Source of the DNA: Gadus chalcogrammus
Lineage: Eukaryota > Chordata > Actinopteri > Gadiformes > Gadidae
DNA: 64,000 nt
Direction: 5' to 3'
Assembly: GCF_026213295.1 (NCBI RefSeq)
Contig: NC_079415.1
Location: 19,934,980-19,998,979 of the forward strand
Under the pieces are notes generated by a model. It was not told where the DNA came from. It searched no databases and saw nothing but the letters and a program-made list of their open reading frames with translations. The translations under genes and the position numbers were made by a program. Shown one piece after another: positions 12,589 to 23,717 of this stretch (position 1 is the first letter of the stretch; each line of letters starts with the position of its first letter).

Positions 12589-12820
12589 GCGCTCGCATGG
12601 TCGAGTCTCATTGGCGGGCCAACGTCTCTGGGCGGGCCAGGCAGAGTAAGGGGAGGAGCTGAGATTCCTGATGACGTCATGAATACAGACATTCCAAATC
12701 AGCGCACTTGAGCCTCCGTTTTTTCAAAGGCGAGCAGAACAGCTAGTGCTCGTTTTACACCAAACGCAAGTTTTAGCTATTGGAAAATAAAGTGAGATTT
12801 TCATGTTATGGGACCTTTAA
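11339..12820 (+). mobile_element. TTAA-flanked (piggyBac-type) non-autonomous element, family P1
   Basis: The left end TTAAAGGTCATGCTATTTTA and right end CATGTTATGGGACCTTTAA are bounded by TTAA. It inserted into the 3' part of an L2-like LINE. The interior has the family block ATCACGGCCAAAAGCTGTGT and a (CA)n run at 12545-12585. No transposase. Confidence 0.8.
12545..12585 (+). repeat. (CA)20 microsatellite
   Basis: An uninterrupted CA run within a P1 element. Confidence 0.97.
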
Positions 12821-14004
12821 AAGAATCCACAGTCGCACAGTGGGTGCAGCTGAGCAGAAGGCGCGATCGCCCATAATTCGGAGCGTTGTCCTCGGAAGCT
12901 GGAGGATGTTGGCCTGTCCAGAGCGGAGATGGCGTGAGGAGGAATGGGGGGTGATGAGTTCTTTGAGGTATAGGGGGGCAGTGCCATGGAGGCACTGGTG
13001 GGACAGCAGGAAAATCTTGAATTCAATCCTGTACTGGACAGGAAGCCAGTGGAGGGGTTGAGGATGGGTGTGATGTGGCGGTACTTCCGCACCCCCATCA
13101 GGATCCTGGCAGCACAATTCTGGATGTACTGCAGCCGCTGGATGTTCTTGCTGGGGATCCTGATGAGGAGTGTGTTGCAGTAGTCCAGCCTGGAGGAGAC
13201 AAAGGCGTGGACAAGTTTTTCAGAATCGGGGAGAGTGAGTATGGGGCGGAGTTTTGCAATGTTCCTGAGGTGGAAGGAGGAGGTTTTGCAAAGATGTTGA
13301 ATGTGGGTCTCAAAGGTCAGGTGACGGTCCATTCTGACACTGAAGTTAGTGACTAAGGATGAGTGGTGGATGTCGTGGCCGGAGAAGCTGATGCTGGTGA
13401 TAGTGGATGACCGGGTCTCGTGTGGAGTGCCAACAAGAATGGCTTCCGTTTTTGAGCCATTGTGCTGCAGGATGTTAGCCGCCATCCTCAACTTTATCGC
13501 CTCCAGGCAGGTGGAAAGTGTGGATAGGGCTGGAGAGGGGTTGGGTTCGTTTTTACGTAGAGTTCAGTGTCATCAGCGTAGCAGTGGAAAGATATTCCAT
13601 GCCGGCTGATGACACGAACAAGGGGGAACATGTTTAGCGTGAAGAGGGTGGGGCCAAGGACTGATCCTTGAGGGACACCACAAGTGAGAGTGCATGTACG
13701 AAATAGCACCACCCAGGGATACATATTCTGTTTTGTCCGAGAGATATGAAGTGAACCATGCCAGGGTAGTGTTAGAGAGTCCGATGGAGTGGTGAAGGCG
13801 GTGTAGAAGGATATGGGGGTCGACGGTGTCAAATGCTGCAGTGAGGTCGGGAAGGATGAGAAGTGATGGAGAGCCAGCAGTCATCAGCAGGTCATTGGTG
13901 ACCCTGACCAGGGCCGTTTCCGTACTGTGGCCAGAGCGGAAACCAGACTGGAACTTTGTTATGAGGTGGTTGTGGAGTTGGGCAGAAACTACCTTTTCCA
14001 ACAC
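12817..14004 (-). pseudogene. LINE reverse transcriptase (L2-like), decayed
   Basis: In order on the minus strand: FQSGFRSGHSTETAL and LTAAFDTVDPHILL (fingers), CGVPQGSVLGPTLF and YADDTELY (catalytic motif), then KLVHAFVSSRLDYCNTLL and LQYIQNCAARILMGV near the C-terminus, then HWLPVQYRIEFKIFLL. Several frameshifts. A weak upstream part runs to 14866. Confidence 0.9.
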
Positions 14005-14866
14005 CTTTGATAGGAAAGGGAGGTTGGAGATGGGGCGGTAGTTGGCAGGTGCTTCGGGGTCAAGGCTGGGCTTTTTGAGTAATGACTTGATGACAGCAGT
14101 TTTCAGAGACGTGGGGACATGGCTGAACCGGAGAGACTGATTGATGATTTTGGTGACTAATTGCAGAGGAGTGACTTTTTATCAGGGTTGAGGGAAATGG
14201 GTCCAGGTCACAGGTGGAGGGCTTCATCATCCTTAGGATGTCTTCAATCTCATGCTGAGTGATGTTGGTGAAACAGCAGAGGTGCAGAGTAGTCCCGGAC
14301 GGAGGGTTGGCGGATGTGAATGGAGATGCAGGAGGGGAAATGGGGCTGGGGAGAAGAGAGAGCAGGCAGGCTGGAGAGAGGGGAGGGTGGGGAGGCTGGG
14401 GGGCTAGAGAGAGGGCAGGGCGGAGGGGCGGGGGGGCTGGAGAGAAGGGAGCGGGTGTTGTCTACTTTCGATTTGAAGGAGATGAAGCTGTTGCACCCTT
14501 CCTATGTGTTGTCTGAGTGTAGGGGGGTCTGAGGTTTGAGGAGATGATTTATGGTTGAGAAAAGCTGCTTTGAGTTACCACGGCTATTGTTGATTATGTG
14601 GGAGTAGAACCGGGACCGTGTGTCAGTGAGGTACTTGCTGTAGGCCTTCTGATGTTCCCGGTCCCGAGTCCATGAAACACCGTTCAAAAACACACCCCGT
14701 TCTCTTCAGTAGTTGTAGCTCACTGGTGTACCAGGGGGCTGACCATGTGAAGGTGACGGTTCTGGGCTTGACTGGGCATGGCGGTCCAGGAGGTGTGAAT
14801 TGTAGAGATCCACAGATTCAGTGACTGAAGAGGGGTTGGCAGCGGAGAGATGGAGGAGGTCATTAG

Positions 14867-15230
14867 TAGGGCCCTATGAAATCCGATTTTTTTTTTTCCA
14901 AGTTCCGATTTTTTTTTTTTGCAAATTCAATTTTTTCCATTTTAATTTTCATGAATTCCGTTTTTACACTTTAAGCTATTTAAATCATCAGAACAAGTGT
15001 CAAATAAGTGCGAACGAATACAATTCTTACAATTTAATCAGATAGAAGACTACATTTATTAAAACATCACAACATTGCACTGTTTTTAGCGCTTCAAATA
15101 AAAAAATGAAATAAATAATAAAGTGCTTATGTGTCGCTTTGTGCGGGATGTGTCCGCACAAAGCGACACATCTGGTCACCCTTTTATCGACCACAAAAAT
15201 AGACTAGGCCCAATAACACTGCCGGATCGT
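14867..15230. mobile_element. fragment beginning TAGGGCCCTATGAAATCCG
   Basis: This terminus, with T-rich subterminal sequence, resembles the end of a fish hAT-like element. The opposite end was not found. It includes an 18-bp-arm palindrome at 15129-15171 (ATGTGTCGCTTTGTGCGG with its complement, 7-nt loop). Confidence 0.45.
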
Positions 15231-15394
15231 TAAGAACGAACGTTATTTCACGTTCCGAACCGGTTCAGGAACGATATGTTGGTGGCGGAACGCAAGAACG
15301 AGAACGTTAAATATACCGGTTCCGTTCGGAGCGGAACGATTGAAAAATAATTTCCTTTTCAAGCCCTGTTTACCAGTTAGTAAATGCCTGCTCA

Positions 15395-15405
15395 CCTATC
15401 TACCC

Positions 15406-15438
<33 letters not shown>

Positions 15439-15450
15439 TACCTATAATCT
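15395..15450 (+). repeat. (ATCT)n microsatellite
   Basis: Imperfect TATC/ATCT tetranucleotide repeats. Confidence 0.9.
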
Positions 15451-15670
15451 ATTCTCTAAATTTAATTAAGGAAATTAAATTAACACAAGCTAGCTGGACT
15501 ATGATACACATTAAACACTCAGTTTACTAGCTAAATTCGATTAAACAATTAAATGCAATACAAATATAAAGTAAAAACAAGTGTTATCTAGCGATCCGTT
15601 ATCTGTATTATATTATTTCGTCTTCGGCAACATGATCGCGATTGAAACCTGCCTGGCAACGGACAACCCC

Positions 15671-15719
15671 TTACGTCATCTGTTGTCCGTTGCCTGGCAA
15701 CGGACAACTGATGACGTAG
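15671..15719. promoter_or_regulatory. palindrome holding an RFX X-box and flanking CRE-like sites
   Basis: The centre CCGTTGCCTGGCAACGG is a near-ideal RFX-factor X-box. TTACGTCATC and GATGACGTAG flank it symmetrically and look like CREB/ATF sites. The arms are 24 bp with two mismatches. It lies in repeat sequence; regulatory activity is only inferred. Confidence 0.45.
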
Positions 15720-16311
15720 GCCGGTACAATTTTCGCCCCCGGTACAATTTTAACGTGACAGAGGCGCTACGGGGGGGTTTAGCGGGGTTTGTTTACCTAC
15801 GTTGCTATGGTTACCAGTCTTGTGTGTTCCACGGTTTATTAGGTATCTAAATCGCTGTCTAATCAATACTTCATTCACTGCCTCTTCCGTGGTCATTACA
15901 AAATTATGAATAGACTGTGTGGAGAAAGTTAATGCTGTTACTGTAGTCGATAAAGTCTACAAATTCAACCCCCGACTGGTTGAAGGATTTCGGGTGGCTA
16001 GTTTATGATGCTAAGAACATGAAAATGTTCTGTACATTTTGTAAGGATACAGTTTCAAGTCTTCCCTCACAAGCTCGGCCAGGATGTCCAGCTACAGCGG
16101 ACAACACGTTATATAGTCTAGCTTTCAAGAAAGACGTTTTGCTTTCCGTTCATTTATGTACTATGGCTGCAATGGTTGGCTACGTAATGCTTGGGTTATA
16201 CTGTTAAGAGGCACCATTATTTTGAACATAAAATCACTGAAGATAATTACTGAACATAATGATAGCGCGTCTTGTGCACAATTTGTCTGTGCAAAATGAA
16301 TTAATAACAAC

Positions 16312-16766
16312 TAGGGATGGGCGTGAGGAATCGATTACTCGAGTACTTCTCGTTACAAATGAACTCGGTTGGTGGACAGGCAAACTCGAGTTTGCATATA
16401 CACACACAAACAAAGTTTTCTGAAGCAAATGTATACGTTTTCTGTGCGGCGCCACTAACGCATGCCGTGGGCACAAAGAAAATGAAATGTATCAAATTTC
16501 TGTGTGGCGCATTCCGTGCCGTGTGCAGGCACGCAAGAATTCAAGAGATGGCGGTTAAGGCAAAGCGCAGCGAAGAATTGAAATACTTTAAAGAAATAGC
16601 AGATCATAGGGTGAAATGTAAAATATGCCAAGTGAAATCGAGCTACCAGAGTACTACAAGTACTATGCGGCAACATGCAGAACAACCTTTTTTTCCGTAA
16701 AATAACACAAAATAGAAGTATTTGCAATTGATCAGCGCGCTGTCTTCTCTTCTCTCGGAAAGCGAG
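16312..16766 (+). mobile_element. hAT element fragment with BED zinc-finger coding piece
   Basis: Begins with a hAT-type TAGGGATGGGC end and is cut at 16767 by a TTAA element. The coding piece, 16548-16700, reads ELKYFKEIADHRVKCKICQV and then STTSTMRQHAEQ, a BED-type zinc finger (C-x2-C...H) of the kind found at the N-terminus of hAT transposases. It stops at a TAA in frame. Not a host gene. Confidence 0.7.
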
Positions 16767-16897
16767 TTAAAGGCCCACTATGCAACTTTTTTAGCCAAAA
16801 TTACATTAAGTATGCAGGTTGGGAGTTATGCTGATGGTTCTGCATCCATTTCTGGGTCGATTGGTGGGTGTGTCATTTACCCATGTCGCCTCTCCAG

Positions 16898-17972
16898 TAG
16901 GGCTGAACGATTTATCGTTTTCTGATCGAAATCGCGATTTCAGACAACGCGATCTCGGGATCGCCAAAGACACGTTTTTTTCGGTTTTACTGTGCGTTCA
17001 CGCGTCAACGTAGAGACGCGAATCGGGCGAATTAATATAATATAATTTTATAGATAATATCATGGCCAAAAGCTGAGTGAGCCTCCGGATGGCCGTAGGG
17101 CTGGGAGCTCTCTTCGAGGGGTTTGTTTACCGGCGTTTGTTTACCGGCGTTGCAATGGTTAACATGCGTTCAACAGCGTGGCCACTGAGTCACATGTGTA
17201 ACGTAACAGCCAATCAGCGTTCAACCGTCAAACTCAGTGCAGTTCAGTCCGGGGTGAACTGCAGCATGGAGGAGAAAGTGAATGTTGCCGTTTGCGACTC
17301 CCGGAGCTCTATATAATAGTATCGTAATATAATATTTGTATATATAATATCACGGGCAAAAGCTCTGTGCACCACCGGACGGCCGTAGCGCGGGGAACTC
17401 TCATAGGGATTGGGCTTCTCGGGGTTTGTTTACCGGAGTTGCTATATTTCCGGTCTTGTGTGTTCCAACGGTTTATTAGGTAGGCCTATCTAATAAATCT
17501 CTGTCTATTCAATACTTCATTCACTGCCTCTTCCGTGGTCATTACAATATTATGAATAGACTGAGTTGGGTTCTCTGACGTCTCTCTCTTTGTTGTTGTA
17601 CTCTAATGCACGAATTAACAAAAAGAGCCATCTTTGACTGTCTTAAAAAGTAGTAGTACTTTTCTAAGTTAAGACAGTCAAAGATGGCTCTTTTAGTTCA
17701 TTTGTAACAACTGCAATTGGTCAAGGACTTTAGTTTACATTTATGTTTCTTAATAAATACATTTAAATAAATTCTTAACTTTAGTTTTCATTCTTACATT
17801 AGAGTAATGGCATGTAATGTTTTAATGGTATGATGTCATGTTTGTAAATATTACTGTACATAATGAATATTGCACTGAAGCTTGATTTGAAGAAAATCGT
17901 GAAGAAAATCGAAATTGCAATATCTGCCAGAAAAATCGCAATGCAATCTTTTCCTGAAATCGTTCAGCCCTA
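16898..17972. mobile_element. hAT element with exact 8-bp TSD CTCTCCAG
   Basis: Left end TAGGGCTGAACGATTTATCG, right end GAAATCGTTCAGCCCTA. CTCTCCAG lies at 16890-16897 and 17973-17980. The interior has a recurring block (GGTTTGTTTACCGG, CACGGGCAAAAGC) and a strong hairpin at 17621-17694. Confidence 0.93.
17621..17694. repeat. perfect 26-bp-arm hairpin
   Basis: The arm at 17621-17646 (AAAAGAGCCATCTTTGACTG and six more) is exactly complementary to 17669-17694, with a 22-nt loop that itself contains AAAGTAGTAGTACTTT. Confidence 0.9.
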
Positions 17973-19291
17973 CTCTCCAGTGAAAAAGCGCATATGCAAC
18001 TTGATCTGTTCGGACCGAGCCAATCCGGATGTGACGCAGCGGAAGTATCCTCGAAAATGTGGTCAGATTGTAGTTTCGAAAATGCTTTACGGCACAGACA
18101 CACACCCAAACATGGCACCGGCTAGATATAAACAGCCAGTTGCGAGGCAATTGTTGCATTCATCATGGATCAATCGACTGATAAGGGACCCAAGAGGCGA
18201 CCGTCGGTGGAACAAAAGAAGAATGGACCAGAAAAGAGATCAGACACGAGTGAAAGAGGAACTATGCAACTTTTTTGGCTTGATTTACCTTAATATAACA
18301 GGCTAGGAGTCATTGCGATGGTTCCATTATACATTTTTGTTCGATTGTTCGTTGTTTCAACTCCCCCTTGCGCATCTTGGCGGAGAAAATGAATATGTTT
18401 CTGCCGGCGACCCGCCGCCCACTCTCGCGGGAGTCTCGGGTCTCGCGAATTAACGAATTGCTTTGCGGCACAGACCCCCAAACACGGAACCGGCTCGATA
18501 TAAACACAAGTAACTAAGGGATTGTTACATTCATCATAGATCAGCCGACTAAAATGAGACAGAGAAACCCAATGTCGGAGGAACAGAAGAAGAGAAAAGG
18601 GAGACTGACCGACAGAGAGGCCAGACACGAGTAAACGTTGGGCAAGCTTTTCAGGAATAGCGTGAACTGAAAGAAAAAGAAGACTTCAAATCAGACTCCG
18701 ACTTGGCCGTGTTGCTTTTGAAATTGAAAGTACCCTTGGGTGAACTTTGTCCTTGTGGTATTCTTGATGTTGATAGTCTCTGCAGGGCTCCAGAGTGCGC
18801 CTAATTTGGGCGCACATGCGCCTAGAATTCGGGGTAGTGCGACCAAATATTTTATTTGGGCACACCGGTGCGACTGAAAATGTATCTGGTATAATTATTA
18901 TTATTTATTTTTTAACAGAGCAGTCTATTCATAATATTGTAATAACCACGGAAGAGGCAGTGAATGAAGTATTGATTAGACAGCGATTTATTAGACACCT
19001 AATAAACCGTTGGGACACGCAAGACCGGTAACAATAGCAACGCCGGTAAACAAACCCGCGATGCCCAATCCAGGAGCCTGTACTACGAAGCTCGATTAGA
19101 GGGTTAGCGAGATATGTTGAGCTGAAAGCCTGGGTTAGCTGTACCATGAAAGTCAATCTCTTTAAGCGTCACTGTATCACCATGGTGACTTACGCTCGCA
19201 ACCAAACCTGGTCGGGAGCAGCTTTTCAGCGAGTCTACCCGGAGATCGGCTGCTTATATCGGCGTGCGCAGCTTCCTAGCCCCTCCTCCGA

Positions 19292-19485
19292 TAATGGCGT
19301 CACCATTTGTGGGTGTTCGCATGGACCTCGGCGCACTTATCGCACAGGCGTCTCTTCGGAGACAGAGGGTTTTTCGGGACAGAACCGATCCCTTGGCATT
19401 GTCTGATGATATTCTTTATGAGAGATACAGATTCGGCATTTATTTAAGGCATTTATTTAATGGTCAAGATATTATTAATCAATAG
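19292..19485 (+). pseudogene. PIF/Harbinger transposase N-terminal fragment
   Basis: From an ATG at 19292 it reads MASPFVGVRMDLGALIAQAS, then RRQRVFRDRTDPLALSDDIL and YERYRF. This resembles the N-terminus of HARBI1-like transposases (..RVFRDR.DPL..D..LYERYRF). It is preceded by GCCTGTACTACGAAGCTCG (19076), a Harbinger-type terminus. The DDE catalytic part is missing; the MITE at 19483 follows. Confidence 0.75.
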
Positions 19486-20056
19486 CTGTGTTCGAAATCG
19501 TTCCCTATCATGGATGTAGTGCACTAAATAGGGTGCACGCCATTTTCTAGGGTGTTCGAATTCTCAGTGGTCCACTATATAGGGCACTATATAGTGGACT
19601 TAAAATAGGGTACATACGATGTTCCCTACATGTTACTCCTGTATACCACAATGCAATGCGGTTGTATTTTTCCAGGGGAGAAGAAGAAGCCGAATAACCG
19701 CGAAAACGAATACATTTAATGATGGAGTCTCCGGCTTTCGTTTAGAAATGTCAACAATTTATTTGGGATTTAACATAGAATATTTAACATTCAAAATTAA
19801 TTAAACAAGGAAATGTAACATTCAACATCAATACAACCTCCAGCTTTCGTCGTGAGTGCCCGGTTTGTTTACTTGATGTGGGCGCATCTGTCTGCGTCAC
19901 ACAAATACCCGGCGCATTTACTGACGCAAATGACGTTCAGAAATGTTCAGCGTAGTCCGAATTCTCGTTCCCTATTCCCTATATAGTGCACTATATCATG
20001 TACACTATATAGGGAATAGGGAACGAGTGTATAGGGAACGATTTCGAACACAGCTA
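19483..20056. mobile_element. MITE with TAGCTGTGTTCGAAATCG termini
   Basis: Left TAGCTGTGTTCGAAATCGTT, right CGATTTCGAACACAGCTA; TA at both edges. Palindromic blocks of CACTATATAGGG recur inside. 574 bp, non-coding. Confidence 0.88.
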
Positions 20057-20100
20057 ATGGCGTAATTATCGACGGTGCAACCAGTGCAGCTGCCCGGGTT

Positions 20101-20162
20101 GCCCCCCCCCCACAACTCAGCGCAAGCCTGGCACGGTCCAACCCCCCCCCCCCCCCCCCCCT
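20101..20162 (+). repeat. poly(C) tracts
   Basis: Two C homopolymer runs (9 and about 20). Length is likely unreliable in assembly. Confidence 0.85.
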
Positions 20163-20865
20163 CAACAACTCAAAACTTGGGTGCACCATAAATACGTGCT
20201 GGTGCACCCAAATTAAAAATTTAGGCGCACCAGTGCACCCAAGGAAAAAGTTAGTCTGGAGCCCTGCTCTGTACAAATGTGTTTGCTCAACCATTTTGTT
20301 GTGAGCCCTGTAAAAATTGTTTTCTCAACCGTTTTGTTGTGAGCCCTGTATGTTTCTAGCTTGCTTGGTTGCAACCATATAAACACCTTTGTTTCCATTG
20401 GTGTTTTGCTGTTCGTCTGTCTCGTCCCACAGATACAGACTGAATCCCCGAATCCAGGTTCTTGTTTATTTAGATTATTATGTTGGCCAACACTCTCACA
20501 CTGATTGTTCTGTTCAACCTAAAATAAAACAATTATAATCTAGGATATAAATTCTCCCCGTCAACTATAAAAAGGATGGCTTTATGTTTATTGCAATACA
20601 AATACACCATTTTAAAAATGTATAACCTTGCCTACACTTTATGAACATTTACTTCGGACATGGCTCCACGCATTCGCCGGCTTCTTTGAAAACAAATGCA
20701 CATGGCTCGCGTAGAAGTGCATGGGGAAGTGTCGTCAACGAGTTGTTACGACAGTGTTGTAAAATATCTACTACGAAGCTGTAGGGGGCGCTGTGTAGAG
20801 AAATGTGCGTGCCAAAACCAAGAAAACAGCGAAGAAATTCCCGAAGTTGCATAGTGGGCCTTTAA

Positions 20866-21669
20866 CAGACACGCATCGCTTCAGTGCGAATATAGCCCCG
20901 CCTTCTGTCACTCGCAGTGCGTTCTCTGGCCGTGATTCGAAGGTGTTAGCTAAAGGTTAGCCAACAAAGCTAGCATCGCAAGTGCAGCGCCTCCGCGAAC
21001 GGTTTAGGTAGAAGGAAAATGGAGTAGTGATGGAGGAGTGCAGTTTGGAAGTACTTTGGATTGAGGAAAATTACCAAGGAAAGTCATATGCAAGAACACG
21101 GTATTGGGTTTCATAACTGTGCACATGCACAGCAATAGCGATCTTTTTCACGAAATTGGACCCTCACAAACTATATATTACATGAAAGCTGAGCCTCCAC
21201 TTAGTCCAACAGTCCAAACAATATCATTCTGTGACTAAAACTCGCAAATAACAACTTAAGAAGAAACGTCCCCTTTTCTTTTAACAACCAAAAATGAAGT
21301 ATTACCTTTGTGATTTTTGTCCACAAAGTTGATTCAGGTCGAATAAAATCACCATAAACAGATAACCCAGTGTCTGGGCCAAATTTTGCAACTAAACATG
21401 GTGTTTTCAATCATGAAAGTTCAGGTGGAAATGATATCTTCCACTTATGCTGTGTTCCATGGCTTTATTCACTTTAACCAAGTATCATCCCCACTGAATA
21501 TTTCACTTGCACAACAATCTTTCTTTTCGCACAAAGATGACATTATCGCCCTTGCAGTTGTGGAGATATATTCTATTTACTTTGGGTATGTTCTTTCCTG
21601 AAAAAAACTTTTCCCCTGATATCGAAAATGGTATAGAATATCGATATTTTTCCAGGTATAGTGTCTAAT
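20866..21669. other. no gene recognised
   Basis: May be the remainder of the hAT cut by the P2 insertion, but no transposase motif was seen. Confidence 0.35.
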
Positions 21670-22296
21670 GGTGCGGCCACACCAACCGCGTTACTCGCGT
21701 TGGACAACGCGAGTACCGCGCCTAACCTGACGCTTGACCAGTGTGTGGTGGTTCAACGCTCCAACGCGTCAACGCGCCAACGCAGCTAGATGAGTCCATT
21801 GTCCATGCAAGTGAACGGAGCGTTCCCTCTTCGTCATAACTATCAAACCAAACATCCTTCACATTCACTGAGCGAACATTATGAAAGTAAAATGCACATT
21901 TCTCGCTAGAAATGTTTCCATAAACGCATTTAATGGCGTAACTATGTTACTATTTCCACCCAGAAGAAAAAAGAAAGATGTCGGCCGTATGCTTCTGTGC
22001 AAGCTCACTACTCTCTGCCAGTGACGTCGGGTCAAGCTCCACGCTGATTGGCTACCGCGGCTAAGCGTCACGCGTTGGAGCGTTGAAAGTTCAATTTTCT
22101 GAACTCCGGGCGTTGGTGCGTTGGGCGCGTTACTGCGTTTACGTGCGTAATTACGTGCAACTGCCGCGCCTAACACCCCCAACGCAACGCTTCAACGCTT
22201 CAACGCGTGTACCGCGCCTAGACCAATGGTTCCCTATGCAAAAATGCCGATTTTCAACGCCCCTAACGCGAGCAACGCGGTTGGTGTGGCCGTACC
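21670..22296. mobile_element. MITE with GGTGCGGCCACACC termini
   Basis: Left GGTGCGGCCACACCAACCGC, right GCGGTTGGTGTGGCCGTACC. Rich in internal AACGCG units. A half copy lies at 47218-47340. 627 bp. Confidence 0.85.
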
Positions 22297-22960
22297 TTAA
22301 GTTAGAAAATCCAGTATCGTGACTGACAACACTACTAGAAACGCGATTGTGATTATTCAGTTAGAGCTACAAGAAACGTGAAAGTTAAAAAAGACATATC
22401 TTTTCTACTACCTCTGACATTTAGTTAAGTACATTTGCATGAAATCATGCAGGTCTACATATAACTTGGCGATAGCTTAATAGGTTGCAACGGTGGACTG
22501 AAATCACTTCATGGCACGATGTGACCGCCTCGATAAATAAGTAAACAAAGAGAAGTTTGTTATTTTTTAAACACAACATGTGTGGAAGCTAACATTCAGC
22601 TTCAGACTGAGCTAGGCTGATTTTTCTGAGCCCCCCCAAAACCAGGCCGTGTGCCTGGCAAAAAGAGGCCTGTTCACGATTCTGATTATAATTTTGACAA
22701 GTGAACATCACATTCGGGCAAGTTGAACCTGACCTGTACTTGCCCGATGGGCAAGTGCTTTTGAAACCTTAAAGTCAACCCCTGACATGTATTCCATCCT
22801 GAGTCTGTAAAATAAATGATGGATCCATTTTTCTCAACTAGATGCATTCAGCACTATTTTATGCGATGTTTGCCAGCAAACATGGACGGGTACAAGACCA
22901 TATTTTCCCCCTTACTTTCTTCATTGTAAACATGTTCATAAACAAAGGCTGGGTGTGAAC

Positions 22961-23516
22961 TAGGGTTGCTGCGGTATACGGTATTACTGGTGTTGAGGCC
23001 AACACCGAGTACTCGGTGTTGCACACCGGCAACAACGTGTTGTTTTTTTTGGGGTTTTTTTTTGTAATAGAAAACAAATTCAGTAAAAATGAATAATATA
23101 ATTATAATTAAGAAAATTAAAATGTGTAGAATAGGCCACAGTTCTGCTCTGTGCGGGAGAATTAGCGCGCAGAGAATTCCCGCGCTTCCTTACAAGACCG
23201 GTGACCATAGCAACGCCGGTAAACAAACCCAGAGAAGCCCCATCCCTACGTGGGCTCCCCGCGCTACGGCCATCCGGAGGCGCACAGAGCTTTTGGCCGT
23301 GATATTATGATATATAAAATTATATTATACTATTATATACAGAACGTAATAAGAAGCCGAGAATTGGCACGCTGCCAGCCGCTGTCACCGAGTGTGAGAG
23401 GAGAGTTGACGGAGAAGATGGCAGTTGACCTTTAGTTTCGAGGTTAATACCGTTTATACCGGTGTTGACACGAGCATATTACTCTGTGTGAAAATGTCCA
23501 CACCGCGGCAACCCTA
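22961..23516. mobile_element. hAT-like element with TAGGGTTGC termini
   Basis: Left TAGGGTTGCTGCGGTATACG, right CACACCGCGGCAACCCTA. Flanks GTGTGAAC and GTGTACTG match only partly. It contains the shared block GTGACCATAGCAACGCCGGT. Confidence 0.75.
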
Positions 23517-23717
23517 GTGTACTGTGAACGTAGTCTAGTTGGTGGCTAGATTTATGACGTTATGCTCAACATTTTGTCAAAATATTGACAGGTTGAGATA
23601 GCAATACAACAGCTCCTAAATTTGTGACAGTGATCAGATATGTGAAAAACTCACAAAGAAGCTTTTGTGGACAGCAGTAAAGTTATGACAAAATATGCAA
23701 GTTCTAGCACTGTCATC

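Larger units (their letters stand above)
11216..14866 (-). mobile_element. L2/CR1-like LINE split by a TTAA element
   Basis: A minus-strand LINE whose 3' tail (11216-11338, AATAATACATTTTATTTA) is separated from its body (12821-14866) by the P1 element. It is 5'-truncated near 14866. Confidence 0.8.
18783..20266. mobile_element. insertion with CAGGGCTCCAGA termini
   Basis: Starts CAGGGCTCCAGAGTGCGCC and ends TTAGTCTGGAGCCCTG, flanked by CTCTG on both sides. The inverted paralogue at about 47560-47600 lacks it, giving the uninterrupted ...GATAGTCTCTGTACAAATG. hAT-like ends; the duplication visible is only 5 bp. It contains a Harbinger fragment and a MITE. Confidence 0.75.
16767..20865. mobile_element. 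4.1-kb TTAA-flanked composite element, family P2
   Basis: The left end TTAAAGGCCCACTATGCAAC and right end GTTGCATAGTGGGCCTTTAA are inverted and bounded by TTAA (16767-16770, 20862-20865), as in piggyBac elements. It contains a hAT (16898-17972) and a second insertion (18783-20266). A related, inverted copy starts at 46860. No piggyBac transposase was seen. Confidence 0.8.

Noticed and set aside
16317..16700. 127-codon ORF as a possible host ZBED gene
   Set aside because: Only the BED finger is present, it stops in frame and sits in a hAT with a recognisable end.
17863..18306. 147-codon plus-strand ORF
   Set aside because: It crosses the exact end and target duplication of the hAT at 17972, so it is a chance join.
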